This document shows, one piece after another, positions 62,501 through 64,000 of a stretch of 64,000 nucleotides of DNA; position 1 is the stretch's first letter, and each line of letters begins with the position of its first letter. Made by a program: the position numbers and the translations under genes. The notes under the pieces are model-generated. The model saw nothing but the letters and a program-made list of their open reading frames with translations. It was not told the DNA's origin and made no database searches. Origin of the DNA: Serinus canaria (Eukaryota > Chordata > Aves > Passeriformes > Fringillidae); contig NC_066323.1 of NCBI RefSeq assembly GCF_022539315.1, forward strand, positions 4,937,719 to 5,001,718, given 5' to 3'.

Positions 62501-64000
62501 GAGGAAAATTTGCTTGATTGGTCTTTGGCGTCTGTCAGTTTTAAATCATCGTGCGTCAGCTCCTTTTGTGAGGCACTTTGTGAGTGAGACACAGGTGATG
62601 AGTTATTGCCAATAAACCAGGATTGCCATTTGGGCTGTACAGTAACAAAACATAAATTTTGCTTAATGTGCCTTTAAGAATGTGAGCTGAGTGGCTGCGC
62701 TGCTGGCAATGAGTAATGATTCACAGCATCAGGACCAGGATCCGTTTGTCTGTCTCATCTTGTCATGTAAATGTTTGAAAAAACCCCGAGCAGCTAATAC
62801 AGCAATCTGGCAGCAGTCTGCACTGAGCTCTGTGAGTCCAAGGCTCCTGCAGCAGAGCAGGGCGTTCACGTGGAGACTCTGCTTTCCCTGCTACCCTTTG
62901 GATGGCAGATGTGGAAGCAGAGCAGCCTTTGTGGAGCCAGGAGATCTTGCACCCACTGGCAGTCGGTCAGTGCTGCTGAAAATGGCAATGGAAAAGAGAG
63001 GGGTGGAGGTATTTTACACTTTATTTGAGCCATTTCCTATAGTATGCTGAAATTAATCCCTAGAATGATAGAAATGTTTCAAGTAACATCCAGGGAATGT
63101 CATTTGAGCTTTACGCTGACGCCTGTTCAGAAGGAAATGTCAGGAAAACATTCAGGCAAGAGCAGATCAAGCTTTGTGATTTGGAGTTAATACTTGAGAT
63201 TTCCGCCCTGCATTGGTAGAAATCAGCAATGACCATTAGTGAACCTGCAGAACTCCTCCCTTGAAAGTCAGGTTGGAATGTTGTAATCATTCCTGCCTTG
63301 ATTTTCCTGTGTGTATTGCGAGGAAGCTGTTCCTAGTAAGGCTGGGTTTACACTGGGATCTGACCTGCCAGTCTTAGTGGAATTCGATGACATGGATTCT
63401 GTTTGGGAGGCTCTATCAGCATCAATCCAGGCTTCCCATTAATTCAGTGCTTTGGCATTTATTACAGTATTCCTAGACTGTTCCTTTCATGTGAAACGCG
63501 CTCTTGCATATGGTGCTGCAATATTTAGGTTTTAATTGCATTTCTGAGAAAAAGTACAAACTTAAGTGCTTGTCTCAATGGAAGTATGAAGTAGATTGCA
63601 ACCTTGAATGAACTGCAGAGCAGCTGAATAGAAGATGTTCTTGGAAAATAGAGAGATATTGTTGTTTATGCATATGGGTATATCAACATGTGCAAATTAT
63701 GCTGATAGCACCAATTATTATATTTATAGACAGATATTCAAAGGTGTATCCTTGGAGGTCAAGGAGAAGGCCCAGGGCAGCTATAGAGATGATACAACCC
63801 CTTGCTGTGGTCAGTACCAGCTGCTTCATGAACAGCACAGCTTTTTATAGCGGTGTTTTACTATCACTGATGGTCAATTAAATTAATAATTCACACATGA
63901 GTAACTTTATACCTTATTCTCTGGTAAGAAGGAGCTCCTGCAATTTTTCCAGCCATTGAAATAATTTTATTTTATTTTTTTTGTAATCAGAATCATCAAA
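59587..64000 (+). other. NLGN1: NLGN1 intron, distal part to window end
   Basis: No exon recognised. A faint resemblance to ancient amniote interspersed repeats occurs around 61150-61220, too weak to call. AT-rich TTAATTAATTG-type cores occur near 62110-62125. The intron continues past the window end. Confidence 0.6.

Noticed and set aside
1..64000. CRISPR arrays, operons, tRNA or rRNA genes, bacterial mobile elements
   Set aside because: None seen; composition, splice sites and repeats are those of a vertebrate nuclear genome.

Overview
The window looks like bird nuclear DNA, most likely a songbird. It is AT-rich and intron-dominated. It carries short, decayed CR1 retroposon tails in reverse orientation and one solo endogenous-retrovirus LTR of a type I recognise from passerine genomes (from memory, no search run). 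There are no bacterial or organellar features and no dense gene array.

The only protein-coding gene I can support is the 5' part of neuroligin-1 (NLGN1) on the + strand. Its first coding exon begins after a clean splice acceptor, with the exon at 26942-27747. It contains 313 bases of 5' UTR, an ATG in strong context at 27255, and codes for the signal peptide and first part of the cholinesterase-like domain. After a short 467-base intron comes a 60-base in-frame cassette exon (28215-28274). It encodes the basic, two-cysteine splice insert A (A1). The next coding exons are not visible, so the last ~35.7 kb is intron.

Layout: 1-14.75 kb is non-coding sequence (upstream or early intron) with short duplications, a perfect hairpin and a CR1 scrap. 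14.75-16.17 kb is a strong CpG island with a TATA-like element, a candidate promoter/first exon for NLGN1. 16.2-26.9 kb is probably 5' intron. 26.9-28.3 kb holds the two NLGN1 exons. 28.3-64 kb is NLGN1 intron containing a CR1 tail (~44.1 kb), the solo LTR with an internal (TTATA)28 microsatellite (~46.9-47.4 kb) and several long T tracts.

The most interesting biology is local regulation of NLGN1. Four UGCAUG (RBFOX-type) hexamers, a long CU-rich tract and a decoy 3' splice site are packed into the 467-base intron before the cassette exon. The 5' UTR carries five upstream ORFs, one overlapping the main start codon. I found no evidence of a wholly new system. Most open reading frames here, especially in the CpG island, are chance frames.
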